A stretch of 64,000 nucleotides of DNA from a halophilic archaeon (GCA_003298465.1 QNGA01000004.1:186001-250000), one strand, 5' to 3'; counted from the stretch's first letter, positions 17,039 to 26,142 are shown. The notes: a model not told the origin generated them from the letters alone. A program made the numbers and translations.

Positions 17039-17795
17039 CCGACGCCACCTCCGGGGGTTCGTCGCCGTGAGCCTCGCCTTCGGCGCGTTCCTGCATCGCC
17101 ACGTCGTCCGTCGTTTCGAACCTCGCAGTGGCCGGTTCGTGCTCGACGTCGCGCTTCTCCGCGTAGGCCAGCGTGTAGTAGTCCCGCTGGGCGACTGCCT
17201 CCGGGTCCTCGGTCACGACGGTCTCGCCCTGTTCCATGAACAGCCGGCGACCGTACAGCACGTCGTACCCGGCTTCGACGAGCTTCTCGTGCGTCGTCGG
17301 AGCGTCCGTGACCTTGAACAGGATCATCCGGTCCGGACCGGTCGGGGCCGCACCCCGGGCGGCCTCGTGGAGCGCGAGGCTCGTCCCCGACGAAATCTCG
17401 ACGCCGAGGGCGGTCGCGAACGCGGTGACCGCGCTGACGCCGGGGACGATTTCGACCTCGACGTCCGGATGGAACGCGGACATCGTGCGTCGAAGGTGGC
17501 CGAACGTCGAGTAGACGTTCGGGTCGCCCAGCGTGACGAACGCCACGGTTTCGTCACGCGCTCGCGGTGCGATTTCGTCGGCGGCTTCCCTCCAGGCCCG
17601 TCGAAGCTCGTCCTCGTCGCGCGTCATGGGGAAGTCGACGTCGCCGATGCGGTCTTCCGGCACGTGGTCGGTGGCGACCGACCGGGAGAGTCGCCCCGGC
17701 GAGTAAACGACGTCGGCCTCTTCGAGGACGCGTCGGCCCCTGACGGTGACGAGGTCGGCGTCGCCCGGACCGAGGCCGACTCCGTACAGGCTCAT
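17031..17795 (-). CDS. cbiL: Cobalt-factor II C20-methyltransferase CbiL
   Basis: The 254-residue product begins LYGVGLGPGDADLVTVRG and continues with VAFVTLGDPNVYSTFGHL and VPGVSAVTAFA, the CbiL/CobI version of the tetrapyrrole methylase motifs (the TLGDP and YST residues are typical). It methylates C20, the position later lost on ring contraction. The ATG at 17795 overlaps the cbiT stop (ATGA). The open frame continues upstream only as an Arg-rich shadow of cbiT, so the short start was chosen. The acidic tail is about 30 residues. Confidence 0.92.
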   Translation of the reverse strand: MSLYGVGLGPGDADLVTVRGRRVLEEADVVYSPGRLSRSVATDHVPEDRIGDVDFPMTRDEDELRRAWREAADEIAPRARDETVAFVTLGDPNVYSTFGHLRRTMSAFHPDVEVEIVPGVSAVTAFATALGVEISSGTSLALHEAARGAAPTGPDRMILFKVTDAPTTHEKLVEAGYDVLYGRRLFMEQGETVVTEDPEAVAQRDYYTLAYAEKRDVEHEPATARFETTDDVAMQERAEGEAHGDEPPEVASDD

Positions 17796-18514
17796 CGTCG
17801 TCTCCCGTCGGAACCGCGCTCCGACGACGTTCGTGGTTCGCTCGACTCCTCCCTCCCGTCGGAGCGGAACCCCGACGACGTTCGCGGTCCGTCGGACCGC
17901 TCGCTCCCGTCGGCGTCTCGCTCCGCGGACGTCCGCTTCACGTCGGTCGGCTCGCCGCCGTCCGCGGCAACTTCGTTCGGGCTCCCGACCAGCATGTACA
18001 CCGGGTTGTCCGAGTCGAAGCTGGTCGCACCGGCCAACTGGTAGCCGTGGCTCACCTGGAACTGGACGACTTCGTCGAGGAGGTCCCGCTCGCGGAACGC
18101 TTCGGTCGCCGCACCGGCGACTTCGAGCCTGGAGACGTTCATCACGACGCGGTCGATACCGGTATCGACTGCGTGGTCGAGCACCGACTCGTAGTTCCTG
18201 CTCCCGCCGATGAACAGCGCGTCGGCGTCCTCCGGCAGTCCGTCCGGAGCCTCCGCCTCCCGGAGCGTGACGTCCGCGGTGACGTCGTTCGCCGCCAGGT
18301 TCTTCCGACTGACCGCCAGCCGTTCCGGTTTCCGTTCGATCGCAGTGACCCGCCCGGCGCGGCGCGCAGCCTCGATAGTGACCGCGCCCGTGCAGGGACC
18401 GACCTCGGCGAAGTGGTCGGTCGGAGCCAGGTCGAGTTTGTCGCGAAGGACGGCCCGAACCTCGGGTTTGGTCGGGCCCGCCTTCGCGTCGTGAGGAAGT
18501 GCTGTACGTGCCAT
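17792..18514 (-). CDS. cbiT: Cobalt-precorrin-6B C15-methyltransferase (decarboxylating) CbiT
   Basis: The 240-residue product has a class I methyltransferase core: KPEVRAVLRDKL, then FAEVGPCTGAVTIEAAR (SAM-binding loop, about residues 35-50), TAIERKPERL and LFIGGSRN. It methylates C15 and decarboxylates C12 side chain chemistry together with CbiE. It leads the 11-gene operon. The ATG at 18514 was preferred to a TTG four codons upstream. The last 50 residues are a low-complexity Ser/Arg/Asp tail made by a 51-bp tandem repeat, absent from the usual family length of about 190 residues. Confidence 0.9.
   Translation of the reverse strand: MARTALPHDAKAGPTKPEVRAVLRDKLDLAPTDHFAEVGPCTGAVTIEAARRAGRVTAIERKPERLAVSRKNLAANDVTADVTLREAEAPDGLPEDADALFIGGSRNYESVLDHAVDTGIDRVVMNVSRLEVAGAATEAFRERDLLDEVVQFQVSHGYQLAGATSFDSDNPVYMLVGSPNEVAADGGEPTDVKRTSAERDADGSERSDGPRTSSGFRSDGREESSEPRTSSERGSDGRRR
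17796..17942. repeat. 51-bp tandem repeat encoding the CbiT tail
   Basis: CTCCCGTCGG recurs at 17802, 17853 and 17904, exactly 51 bases apart, and the sequence between is similar (for example CCGACGACGTTCG in the first two units). Read on the minus strand it gives 17-residue units with RTSS and SDG in fixed positions. About 2.7 units are present. Confidence 0.7.
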
Positions 18515-18673
18515 CACCGGACACAACTTCCGTGGGGCCTAAAACAATTTTGGTTGATTTACTCCAACCTAGGTTTTCTTACGGCGGTCGTTTCGGCTCC
18601 GAAGACAAGCTCACCGACACTAAAGCAAAGATACTTGAGTTATCGGCGCTCACAGTCGCCAACGGCAAAAGAA
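18515..18673. promoter_or_regulatory. Divergent promoter between cbiT operon and winged-helix regulator
   Basis: On the minus strand GTTTTAGG (18538-18545) lies 24-31 bases before the cbiT ATG, a good leaderless TATA position. AACCTAGGTTG (minus strand, 18575-18565) lies about 20 bases further up and contains the perfect palindrome AACCTAGGTT (18566-18575). GGTTG (18552-18556) and CAACC (18565-18569) also form an inverted repeat. The regulator gene on the other side has no strong TATA; GAGTTATCG near 18640 is the best candidate. Confidence 0.5.
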
Positions 18674-19474
18674 ATGGATACGTCCGACGATGCAGGCGTT
18701 CTGCGGAGCAAGCGGAACGCCACGAGGTACCAGATCCTGGTTCAAATTGCGGAACGGCAGCCGGCGGTGAGTCAACAGGAAATCGCGGACGTGATCGGAA
18801 TCACTTCGCAGGCCGTGAGCGACTATCTCCGGGACCTAATCGAGCACGGGTGCGTTCGGAAGCACGGCCGCGGACGCTACGAGATCACCAAGGAAGGCGT
18901 GGACTGGCTCATCTCCCAGACCGACGAACTCCGCGATTTCGTCCGGCACGTTTCAGAGGACGTCATCGGCCAGGTCGAGATCGAAACCGCGCTCGCGACG
19001 ACGGCGATCGACGAAGGACAGAGGGTGTCGCTCTCGATGCGGGACGGCGTTCTCCGAGCGACGCCAGGGGAAACCGCGAACGCAACTGCAGTTGCAGTTA
19101 CGGACGCGGAGACGGGACGGGACGTCGGCGTCACCGATTTCGAAGGCGTCCTCGATTACGAGGTGGGGAGAGTGACCGTGATCTCGGTTCCGCGGGTTCA
19201 GGACGGAGGAAGTACGGTGGTGGACTGTGCGACGGTGTCCGACTGCGCCGAAACGCACGACCTGCTCGTGACGTCCGGCACCGAAGCGCTGGCGGTGGTC
19301 GAGTCGACGGACCGCGAGCCGGACGTTCGCTTCGGAACTCCCCTCGCGGTACAGGAAGCCGCCACGAAGGGGCTGGACGTGCTGTTGCTCGCGGTCGCGA
19401 ACGAGCTTTCGACGCACACGGACGAACTCCGGGAACGGAACATCAGCTACGAGGTCGTCGACGCGGCCGAGTAG
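18674..19474 (+). CDS. Winged-helix (MarR-like) transcriptional regulator divergent from the cbi operon
   Basis: The 266-residue product has an N-terminal helix-turn-helix (RYQILVQIAERQPAVSQQEIADVIGITSQAVSDYLRDLIEHGCV, about 18-62) with a wing (GRGRYEITKEGVDWL), then a 190-residue haloarchaeal sensor or dimer domain of unknown ligand. A close paralogue is at 31910-32692. The ATG at 18674 was chosen as the first that starts the HTH domain. The divergent position beside the cbi operon and the palindrome between them make it a candidate regulator of cobalamin genes; that is inference. Confidence 0.8.
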   Translation: MDTSDDAGVLRSKRNATRYQILVQIAERQPAVSQQEIADVIGITSQAVSDYLRDLIEHGCVRKHGRGRYEITKEGVDWLISQTDELRDFVRHVSEDVIGQVEIETALATTAIDEGQRVSLSMRDGVLRATPGETANATAVAVTDAETGRDVGVTDFEGVLDYEVGRVTVISVPRVQDGGSTVVDCATVSDCAETHDLLVTSGTEALAVVESTDREPDVRFGTPLAVQEAATKGLDVLLLAVANELSTHTDELRERNISYEVVDAAE

Positions 19475-19578
19475 CCGGTCGGAGCCCCCCATCGAACGCG
19501 GTTCCACGCGTGAAGGCGAGGCCGTCCCTCGACACGACCACCGAATTCGCAGAGCGACGGCAGTCGAGGGACGACGGC

Positions 19579-20826
19579 TCAACCGCCCTCGAACCGCTCT
19601 CCGAGCACGTCGGAATCGTAGAGCGATTCGATCTCCCGCCGCTCGTACCCGCGTTCCCGGAGGATTTCGTCGGTGTGCTCGCCGAGCCGAGGCGGATACC
19701 GGCGAACGCTCGCGGGGGTCCGCGAGAGATGCATCGGGGAGCCGGGCATCTCCACTTCCCCGGCGGTAGGGTGAGCGATGGAGGCACGCATACCACGCGC
19801 CCGGACCTGGTCGCTTTCGAACACTTCCTCCATACTCTTGACGTCGCTCGCCGGGACGTCGTGGTCGCCGAACTGGGAGAGCAGTTCCGCGGTCGTCCGC
19901 TCGGCGAACTCCGGTCGGAGTTCCCCGTCGAGGGCCTCGCGGTGCTCGACGCGTCGCGGATTCGTCTCGAATCGGTCGTCGGCGACCAGGTCGGGGCGGT
20001 CGAGCGCCTCGCAGAACCGGGGCCAGACGTGCTCCGACGCCACCGCGACGACGACGTAGCCGTCGGCGGTTTCGTAGGCCTGGTACGGGGCGATGGTCGG
20101 ATGTTTGCTCCCCATCCGGCCGGGTGGGTCCCCGGTCGCGAAGTAGTTCGTCGCCATGTAGCTCATCCACGCGGCCTGGCCGTCGAGGAGGCTGACGTCG
20201 ACTTTCTGTCCGACGCCGTCGCCAAGTTCGCGCTCGAAGAGCGCCGCGAGAATCGCCTGCGTCGCGTACATGCCGGCACCGATGTCGGCGATGGCGACGC
20301 CGACGCGAACGGGACTGCCGTCCTCTTCGCCGGTGATGCTCATGAGTCCGCCCTCGGCCTGCATCATGACGTCGTAGGCGGGTCGGTCCTTGTCCGGCCC
20401 CCACTCGCCGTAGCCGGACAGCCCGCAGTAGACGAGTTCGGGATTGTCCTCTCGGAGTCGCTCGTAGCCGAGGTTCCACTCTTCCATCTTCCCGACACGG
20501 AAGTTCTCGACGAGGACGTCCGCGTCGCGGGCGAGGTCCCGGAACACCTCCCGGCCTGCTTGCGAGGCGAGGTCGAGCGTCATCGACCGCTTGTTGCGGT
20601 TGACGCTCATGTAGTAGGCGCTCTCCTCGGCGTCGCCGTACCGCGGCGGATGCCACTCGCGGGTCTGGTCTCCGGTCCCGGGCCGTTCGACTTTGAGTAC
20701 GTCCGCGCCGAGATCACCCAACTGCATGGTGCAGAACGGCCCGACGAGCACGCGGGAGGCGTCGAGCACCGTAACTCCGTCGAGCGGGCCGGTATCGGTC
20801 TCGGGATTCTGCGCTTCACCAGTCAT
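19579..20826 (-). CDS. CaiB/BaiF family III CoA-transferase
   Basis: The 415-residue product has the family layout: GVTVLDASRVLVGPFCTMQLGDLGADVLKVERPGTGDQTR at 15-55, KRSMTLDL, ADVLVENFR, SGYGEWGP and YDVMMQAEGG with the catalytic Asp, then IADIGAGM. Family III enzymes move CoA between acyl donors and carboxylic acids. Several substrates (formyl-, succinyl-, citramalyl- and others) are possible and cannot be separated here. A plus-strand gene ends at 19474 and the 104 bases between hold no visible gene. The next upstream gene on the same strand is an LhgO-type oxidase. Confidence 0.88.
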   Translation of the reverse strand: MTGEAQNPETDTGPLDGVTVLDASRVLVGPFCTMQLGDLGADVLKVERPGTGDQTREWHPPRYGDAEESAYYMSVNRNKRSMTLDLASQAGREVFRDLARDADVLVENFRVGKMEEWNLGYERLREDNPELVYCGLSGYGEWGPDKDRPAYDVMMQAEGGLMSITGEEDGSPVRVGVAIADIGAGMYATQAILAALFERELGDGVGQKVDVSLLDGQAAWMSYMATNYFATGDPPGRMGSKHPTIAPYQAYETADGYVVVAVASEHVWPRFCEALDRPDLVADDRFETNPRRVEHREALDGELRPEFAERTTAELLSQFGDHDVPASDVKSMEEVFESDQVRARGMRASIAHPTAGEVEMPGSPMHLSRTPASVRRYPPRLGEHTDEILRERGYERREIESLYDSDVLGERFEGG

Positions 20827-21144
20827 CGGTTTGCTCGTCGACGGGGAGACCAGTCAGGTCTTCGCTTGGCATCGGGGCGTAGATCCCGGTGCACTCCCGG
20901 GTGTGACGGTCTCCACGCTGGCCGCGCGGCGAGTCGGTGGAATCGGTAGCGACGTCGTCGCAGCCGGACTCGCGCGTCTCGCGGGCGACGCGGGGCCGGT
21001 CGCGAGCCGTCCGGACGTCGTCGCGTCCGGCCGTCGAGCCGCGCCGGATGCGCACGTCGCACACTCTTCCGGTTCCGCGAACCGGTGGGCGAGCGACGAA
21101 GCGGCCGAACCGTTCGGTCGGGCACGGACCGATGCCCCGGAGCG
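20827..21144. other. 318-bp gene-free spacer
   Basis: No coding frame with haloarchaeal composition is visible. An 18-codon frame ending inside the CoA-transferase start (MPSEDLTGLPVDEQTDDW, minus strand from 20872) is too short to call. The stretch may hold the CoA-transferase promoter, but no clear TATA box was seen. Confidence 0.4.
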
Positions 21145-22350
21145 TCACTCCGCGAGAGCGTCGAGCACCTCGTCGGCGAGATACTCCCCGAACGGAAGCG
21201 AGGACGTGAGTCCGGGCGAGACGGCGTTGAGCACGTGCAGCGAGTCGGGACCCCGTTCGAACACCGGCTCCTTCACGAGTCGACCGTCGTCGCGCACGAC
21301 CTGCGCACGGATGCCGGCGTAGCTCCGGCGGAAGTCCGCTCCGCGAGCCTCGGGGACGAGCCGCCGGGCTGCTTCGACGAAGGCCCTCTTCCGGTACGAC
21401 TTGCGGAGTTCCGCCCACGCCACGCGGAGCATCTTCGGACTGCCGAGCAGTTTCCAGAGGCCCTCGTACCGCAGCGTCTCGGCCAGTTCCGCGAGGTCGA
21501 ACTCGGTGTTCCGGTAGGCCTCGCGCCCGAACGCGAGCACCGCGTTCGGTCCGACGATCACCTTGTCGTCCGTTCTGCGCGTGTAGTGGACCCCGAGGAA
21601 CGGGAGACCGGGGTCCGGCGTCGGATAAATCATCGACTCGCAGAGATGGCGGCGCTCGGGCGTGAGTTCGTAGTACTCGCCGCGGAAGGGGACGACCTGG
21701 TACTCCTCGCCGACGCCGACGTCGTGGGCGATGGCGTCCGCGTAGAGACCGGCGGCGTTCACGACGTAATCGGCCTCGATTCGACCCTTGTCCGTCTCGA
21801 CGAGATAGCCGTCTCCGCTGGGACGGAGCCCCTCCACCTCGTATCCCATGTAGAAGTCGACGCCCATGTCCTCCGCGTCGGCTGCGAGCGCGTAGACGTA
21901 CTTCTGGGAGTCGACGGACGCGGCCTCCGGACAGTAGAGCGCCGCCCGTCCGTCGGCGTGCGGCTCGCGTTCGGAGAGCGCCGCGGCGCCAATCACCTCC
22001 GCCTCGACACCGTTCGCGTCGGCCTGCGCCTTCAGGTCGTCGAGACGCGCTACTTCGGCGTCGTTCCGCGCGACGACGACGACGCCCGTCTCGGCCAGCG
22101 GTACGTCGTGGTCCGCGGCGAACGCCTTCATCCGCCTCGTCCCCTCCGTGGCGAACCGCGCCTTGAGCGACCCCGGCGGGTAGTTGAACCCCGGATGGAG
22201 GACGCCCGAGTTGCGACCGCTCTGGTGGACCGCCAGGTGGTGTTCTTTCTCGAGGACGCACACGTCGAGGGCGGACCGTTCGACCAGGTGGGCCGCGACC
22301 GAACACCCGACGCATCCGCCGCCGACGACGGCGACGTCGTGGCGAACCAT
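21145..22350 (-). CDS. lhgO: L-2-hydroxyglutarate oxidase-type FAD enzyme (LhgO family)
   Basis: The 401-residue protein starts with the FAD Rossmann motif DVAVVGGGCVGCSVAAHL. HQSGRNSGVLHPGFNYPPGSLKA follows (about 45-67); this block is characteristic of LhgO/L2HGDH enzymes. ADYVVNAAGLYAD and PFLGVHYTRR are further family blocks. It would oxidise L-2-hydroxyglutarate or a similar 2-hydroxy acid. ATG 22350 was preferred over a GTG eight codons upstream. A CoA-transferase lies downstream after a 318-bp spacer, so co-transcription is uncertain. Confidence 0.85.
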   Translation of the reverse strand: MVRHDVAVVGGGCVGCSVAAHLVERSALDVCVLEKEHHLAVHQSGRNSGVLHPGFNYPPGSLKARFATEGTRRMKAFAADHDVPLAETGVVVVARNDAEVARLDDLKAQADANGVEAEVIGAAALSEREPHADGRAALYCPEAASVDSQKYVYALAADAEDMGVDFYMGYEVEGLRPSGDGYLVETDKGRIEADYVVNAAGLYADAIAHDVGVGEEYQVVPFRGEYYELTPERRHLCESMIYPTPDPGLPFLGVHYTRRTDDKVIVGPNAVLAFGREAYRNTEFDLAELAETLRYEGLWKLLGSPKMLRVAWAELRKSYRKRAFVEAARRLVPEARGADFRRSYAGIRAQVVRDDGRLVKEPVFERGPDSLHVLNAVSPGLTSSLPFGEYLADEVLDALAE

Positions 22351-22470
22351 GCCGAAGGGTAAAAACGGGTTCACAAAGAGGCTGCCGTTCGTCGAGTACC
22401 GCCGCGGCTAGAGACCGTAGCACGACGACCTGCGAAACTCACATTCGCGTTCGCCGACTAGTGTCGACCG

Positions 22471-22701
22471 ATGACGTACGAGTACGCGCGTAGCCACGAG
22501 CACGAACTGGAAGCGGAGTACCTCGCCCCGGCGGACGCCGTCGTCCTCGACCTCTACGAGCGGGACGAATCGCTGTTCATCGACGTGGTCGTCCCCTGTC
22601 CGACCTGCAGCGAACCGCTTCGACTGTCCGCTCGCGTGACCGAAGTGGCCGACTCCGACGTCGAGCTTCCGCTGGAAGACGCCGACGAACTCTACGACTG
22701 A
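22471..22701 (+). CDS. Small conserved-looking acidic protein, function unknown
   Basis: The 76-residue product is strongly acidic and has haloarchaeal codon use. It contains one VPCPTCSEPLRL segment (Cx2C at about residues 43-46), which suggests half of a zinc ribbon, and is followed by a beta-rich stretch. No family was recognised. It stands alone on the plus strand between the divergent oxidase gene and the convergent DUF302 gene. Confidence 0.6.
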   Translation: MTYEYARSHEHELEAEYLAPADAVVLDLYERDESLFIDVVVPCPTCSEPLRLSARVTEVADSDVELPLEDADELYD

Positions 22702-22790
22702 ATCGCCGTCTCGGGCGAAGCGACCGTCGAGAACGACGTACCGACTGCCTGTACTATCGAACTTGACGCCGACGGGAGGCGACCGGCCGC

Positions 22791-23177
22791 TTACAGCGCG
22801 TCGAGGACGCGCTCGAACCGTTCGGACACGTCCTCGGCGATGGGGTCGAGGTCGGCGTTGTCGGTGATGCCGACGAGCCGTTCCGGGTCGACGGCGCTCA
22901 CGGCGACTGTACCCTCGTCGGTCTCGTAGACGACGACGTTGCACGGCAGGAGCGCGCCCAGTTCGATCTCGTCTTCGAGACCCTGGTACGCGAGCCCCGG
23001 ATTACAGGCGCCGAGGATGCGGTACTGCCGGAACTCCTCGTCGAGTTTCTCCGCGAACGTCGCCCGGACGTCGATGTCACAGAGGACGCCGAACCCCTCG
23101 TCTTCGAGGGCGTTCGTCGTCTGCTCGACGACCGCGTCGAAGTCACCGTCGACGTGTGTCTGCATCGTATAGTCCAT
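22791..23177 (-). CDS. DUF302 domain protein
   Basis: The 128-residue product covers one DUF302 domain: HVDGDFDAVVEQTTNALEDEGFGVLCDIDV at the start, then YRILGACNPGLAYQGLEDEIELGALLPCNVVVYET (about 52-87), with conserved Cys and Pro residues, and a helix at the end. The biochemical role of the family is unknown; it is often near metal or thiol genes. Here it is divergent from a CopB-type copper ATPase and shares a 25-bp element with it. ATG 23177 or ATG 23165 could be the start; the element overlaps the first and abuts the second. Confidence 0.85.
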   Translation of the reverse strand: MDYTMQTHVDGDFDAVVEQTTNALEDEGFGVLCDIDVRATFAEKLDEEFRQYRILGACNPGLAYQGLEDEIELGALLPCNVVVYETDEGTVAVSAVDPERLVGITDNADLDPIAEDVSERFERVLDAL

Positions 23178-23188
23178 ATTTCACAATC
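23164..23188 (-). promoter_or_regulatory. Candidate operator at the DUF302 gene
   Basis: On the minus strand GATTGTGAAA, 8 bases, then ATACGAT. The same arrangement occurs at 23329-23353 on the plus strand before copB, with 20 of 25 bases identical. It overlaps the DUF302 start codon region, where a bound repressor would block initiation. Confidence 0.5.
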
Positions 23189-23570
23189 ACGGTCCAGCCG
23201 CTTAGTACTATCGCGTCGGAGCGACGCGAGCGCGACGGACGGCGTCGATGTCCCTCGGTAGTCGGCAACGCTCGTCGTCGTTCTCTCGGCGGCGTTCTCC
23301 GACATCCTTCCGTCAATCGTCGACACGGGATTGTGAAAAACCGGCAATACGATTCCGGCGAGGGCGGAACGAGTGAGCACCGACCGCGACGCTCGAACGC
23401 GACGTCCGGCGGACCGGGGCACGATTCGGCGGGTCGAACGTCGGTGTCGCCCGCGTCTCCTCGCCGTGGGAGCGCGTCGTCGCCGTCGCGGCGATGCGGA
23501 CGGGTGCTCGACGCGAGTCGCGGAACGCCCATCACCCTGGGTACCGTACCCCGTCCAGGAGGAGGACGCC
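23189..23570 (+). promoter_or_regulatory. copB upstream region with second candidate operator
   Basis: The plus-strand copy of the element (GATTGTGAAA-8 bases-ATACGAT) is at 23329-23353, about 218 bases before the copB ATG. GGAGGAG at 23559-23565, just before the ATG at 23571, resembles a Shine-Dalgarno site, which fits a transcript with a long leader. A GTG at 23373 is in frame with copB, but the sequence from there to 23570 reads as Arg-rich non-coding DNA. No other gene is seen in this stretch. Confidence 0.45.
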
Positions 23571-25808
23571 ATGGACGACCATCGCCACTCGACCGACGAC
23601 GACGGAACCGACGACCGCGGTCGGTCAGACGCGACGCGCGACGATGGGGCGGACGGCGCGGACGCGGAGGCGGAACCGCGAGCCGAACAGTCGCTCCTGG
23701 AGGACGAGGCCGACGCCGACGAAGCCGAGGCACGCGTCGAACGGCACGGAAGCCACGGGGGGGACGACCGCGGCCACGGCGACCACGGCGGAATGCACGA
23801 GGGACACGAGGAGATGTTCCGCCGCCGCTTCTTCGTCTCGACGCTCCTCTCGATTCCGGTGCTCCTCTACAGCGAGACGCTGCAGGGCTGGCTCGGGTTC
23901 TCGGTCCCGGCGTTCCCCGGGAGCGAGTGGATAAACCCCGTCTTCGCGGTGCTCGTCTTCGCGTACGGCGGCGTCCCGTTCCTCCGGATGGCCGTGCCCG
24001 AGGTCCGGAACCGCTCGCCGGGGATGATGACGCTCATCTCGATGGCCATCACCGTCGCGTTCGTCTACAGCCTGGCCAGCGTGGTCTTCCCGACGACGTC
24101 GGCGTTCTTCTGGGAACTCGTGACGCTCGTCGACATCATGCTCCTCGGTCACTGGATCGAGATGCGGAGCGTCCGCCGGGCGTCCAGCGCCCTCGACGAA
24201 CTCGCCGAGCTACTTCCCGACACCGCCGAACGCATCACGGACGAGGGGGGCACGGAGGAAGTACCGGTGAGCGACCTCGAAGAGGGCGACCTCGTCCTCG
24301 TTCGTCCCGGTGCCAACGTGCCCGCCGACGGCGTGGTCGAGGAGGGTGACTCGGACGTGAACGAGGCGATGATCACGGGGGAGTCCCGTCCGGTCTCGAA
24401 GGAGCCGGGCGACGAGGTCATCGGCGGCACCGTCAACGGCGACGGTAGCCTCCGGGTCCGCATCACCGCCACCGGCGACGAGACGGCCCTCGCCGGCATC
24501 GTGCGACTCGTCGAAGAGGCCCAGCAGAGCAAATCCCAGACGCAGGTGCTGGCGGACCGCGCCGCGGGCTGGCTGTTCTACGTGGCGGTCGCGTCGGCCG
24601 CCGTCACCGCCGTCGCGTGGACGGTCGCCGCCTCGTCCGGCGCCGCCGTCATCGAGCGCGCGGTCACCGTACTTGTCATCGCGTGCCCGCACGCGCTCGG
24701 ACTCGCCATCCCGCTGGTCGTCGCCATCAACACGTCGCTTGCGGCCCGGAACGGGATGCTCGTCCGGGACCGCATCGGCATGGAGCAGGCCCGCGAACTC
24801 GACACGGTGATATTCGACAAGACGGGGACGCTGACGGAAGGCGAGCAGGGCGTCGTGGACGTGGCGACCGTCGACGGCCTCGACGAGGACGACGCGTTCG
24901 CGCTGGCCGCCGCCGTCGAGGGCGACTCCGAACACATGATCGCCGAGGCCGTCCGCGAGGCGGCCGACGAGCGCGGCGTCGCGGCGCGGGACGCCGCCGA
25001 CTTCGAGGCGCTCAAGGGTCGCGGCGTGCGGGCGACCGTCGACGGGGAGACGACCTACGTCGGCGGACCGAACCTCCTCTCGCAACTCGACGGCGACGTC
25101 CCGTCGGTGCTCGCGGACTTCGCGGAGCGAGCGGGAGAGGACGCCCGGACCGTCGTCTACCTCGTCCGGGACGACGAACCGGTGGCCGCCTTCGCGCTCG
25201 CCGACGTGATACGGGACGAGAGCTATCGGGTCGTCGACGCGCTCCACGAGTTGGGGATCGAGGTAGCGATGCTGACCGGCGACTCCGAGGACGTCGCCCG
25301 CGCGGTCGCGGAGGAACTCGGCATCGACACCGTCTTCGCCGAGGTGCTCCCGGAGGACAAAGACGGGAAGGTCACCGAGCTACAGAACCAGGGAAAGCTC
25401 GTGGCGATGGTCGGTGACGGCGTCAACGACGCCCCCGCGCTCACGCGCGCGGACATCGGTATCGCCATCGGGAGCGGGACGGACGTCGCCGTGCAGTCCG
25501 CGGACATCATCCTCGTGCAGAACAACCCGCTCGACGTGGTGCGGCTCGTCAAGCTGAGCCGGGCGAGCTACCGGAAGATGCAGGAGAATCTCGTCTGGGC
25601 CGCCGGGTACAACGTCTTCGCCATCCCGCTGGCCGCGGGCGTGCTCGCGCCGTTCGGAATCCTCCTCTCGCCAGCGGTCGGCGCGCTGTTGATGTCGCTG
25701 AGCACGGTCATCGTCGCAATCAACGCCCAGTTCCTGCGGCGGATAGACCTGGAACTCCCGACGTTACCCGGCCTCCCGTCGACCGCCGAGCCCAGACCGA
25801 GCGGCTAA
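23571..25808 (+). CDS. copB: CopB-type copper-translocating P1B ATPase
   Basis: The 745-residue protein starts with an acidic, His-rich tail ([24 protein letters not shown], about residues 62-86), then has about eight membrane helices. CPH at 372-374 replaces the CPC of CopA and is typical of CopB-type exporters. MITGESRPV, phosphorylation motif DKTGT (D416) and GDGVND (D616) are intact. It should export copper (or silver) across the cell membrane. The ATG is preceded by a GGAGG-rich site. Divergent DUF302 shares its candidate operator. Confidence 0.92.
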   Translation: MDDHRHSTDDDGTDDRGRSDATRDDGADGADAEAEPRAEQSLLEDEADADEAEARVERHGSHGGDDRGHGDHGGMHEGHEEMFRRRFFVSTLLSIPVLLYSETLQGWLGFSVPAFPGSEWINPVFAVLVFAYGGVPFLRMAVPEVRNRSPGMMTLISMAITVAFVYSLASVVFPTTSAFFWELVTLVDIMLLGHWIEMRSVRRASSALDELAELLPDTAERITDEGGTEEVPVSDLEEGDLVLVRPGANVPADGVVEEGDSDVNEAMITGESRPVSKEPGDEVIGGTVNGDGSLRVRITATGDETALAGIVRLVEEAQQSKSQTQVLADRAAGWLFYVAVASAAVTAVAWTVAASSGAAVIERAVTVLVIACPHALGLAIPLVVAINTSLAARNGMLVRDRIGMEQARELDTVIFDKTGTLTEGEQGVVDVATVDGLDEDDAFALAAAVEGDSEHMIAEAVREAADERGVAARDAADFEALKGRGVRATVDGETTYVGGPNLLSQLDGDVPSVLADFAERAGEDARTVVYLVRDDEPVAAFALADVIRDESYRVVDALHELGIEVAMLTGDSEDVARAVAEELGIDTVFAEVLPEDKDGKVTELQNQGKLVAMVGDGVNDAPALTRADIGIAIGSGTDVAVQSADIILVQNNPLDVVRLVKLSRASYRKMQENLVWAAGYNVFAIPLAAGVLAPFGILLSPAVGALLMSLSTVIVAINAQFLRRIDLELPTLPGLPSTAEPRPSG

Positions 25809-25869
25809 TCGGTCTACGGACCCGCTCCCACGTCGAACGCTTATCCGTGACGACGCCCTACGTCGGACG

Positions 25870-26142
25870 ATGAGCGCTCCGAAACAGGACTTCCAGACCG
25901 CGGTCGACAAGACGCCGAGTCGCGACGAACGCGAAGACGCCATCGACGCGCTAGTCGACGCCGGCGAGTGCGAGAGACTCGCCATCCTCGTCCAGATGGA
26001 CGGGCTGGACGGCCCCTTCCGGCGACGGGCGCTGAACGGAATGGCCCAGGCTGGATGCTCGGACCTGCTTCGCACGATAGTCGAGAACGGCGGGCTGGAG
26101 GAGTCCCTGCAGTCCGACGCCCGGGAACTCCTCGAACGGTAG
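25870..26142 (+). CDS. Small helical protein, function unknown
   Basis: The 90-residue product is predicted to be all helix, with two HEAT-like helical hairpins (DAIDALVDAGECERLAILVQ and FRRRALNGMAQAGCSDLLRTIVENG). It has no transmembrane segment or signal. It starts 61 bases after copB on the same strand and could be co-transcribed. No known family was recognised. Two Cys (about residues 38 and 63) lie at equivalent places of the two helical repeats. Confidence 0.65.
   Translation: MSAPKQDFQTAVDKTPSRDEREDAIDALVDAGECERLAILVQMDGLDGPFRRRALNGMAQAGCSDLLRTIVENGGLEESLQSDARELLER

Noticed and set aside
20816..22423. Long Arg-rich minus-strand frame across the oxidase gene
   Set aside because: It is the shadow of lhgO in another frame. 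Its last 18 codons (from ATG 20872) are too short to support a gene.
23373..23570. In-frame GTG that would add 66 residues to the copB product
   Set aside because: The added sequence is Arg-rich with poor codon use, unlike haloarchaeal proteins. An SD-like site and ATG at 23571 give the expected His-rich CopB start.
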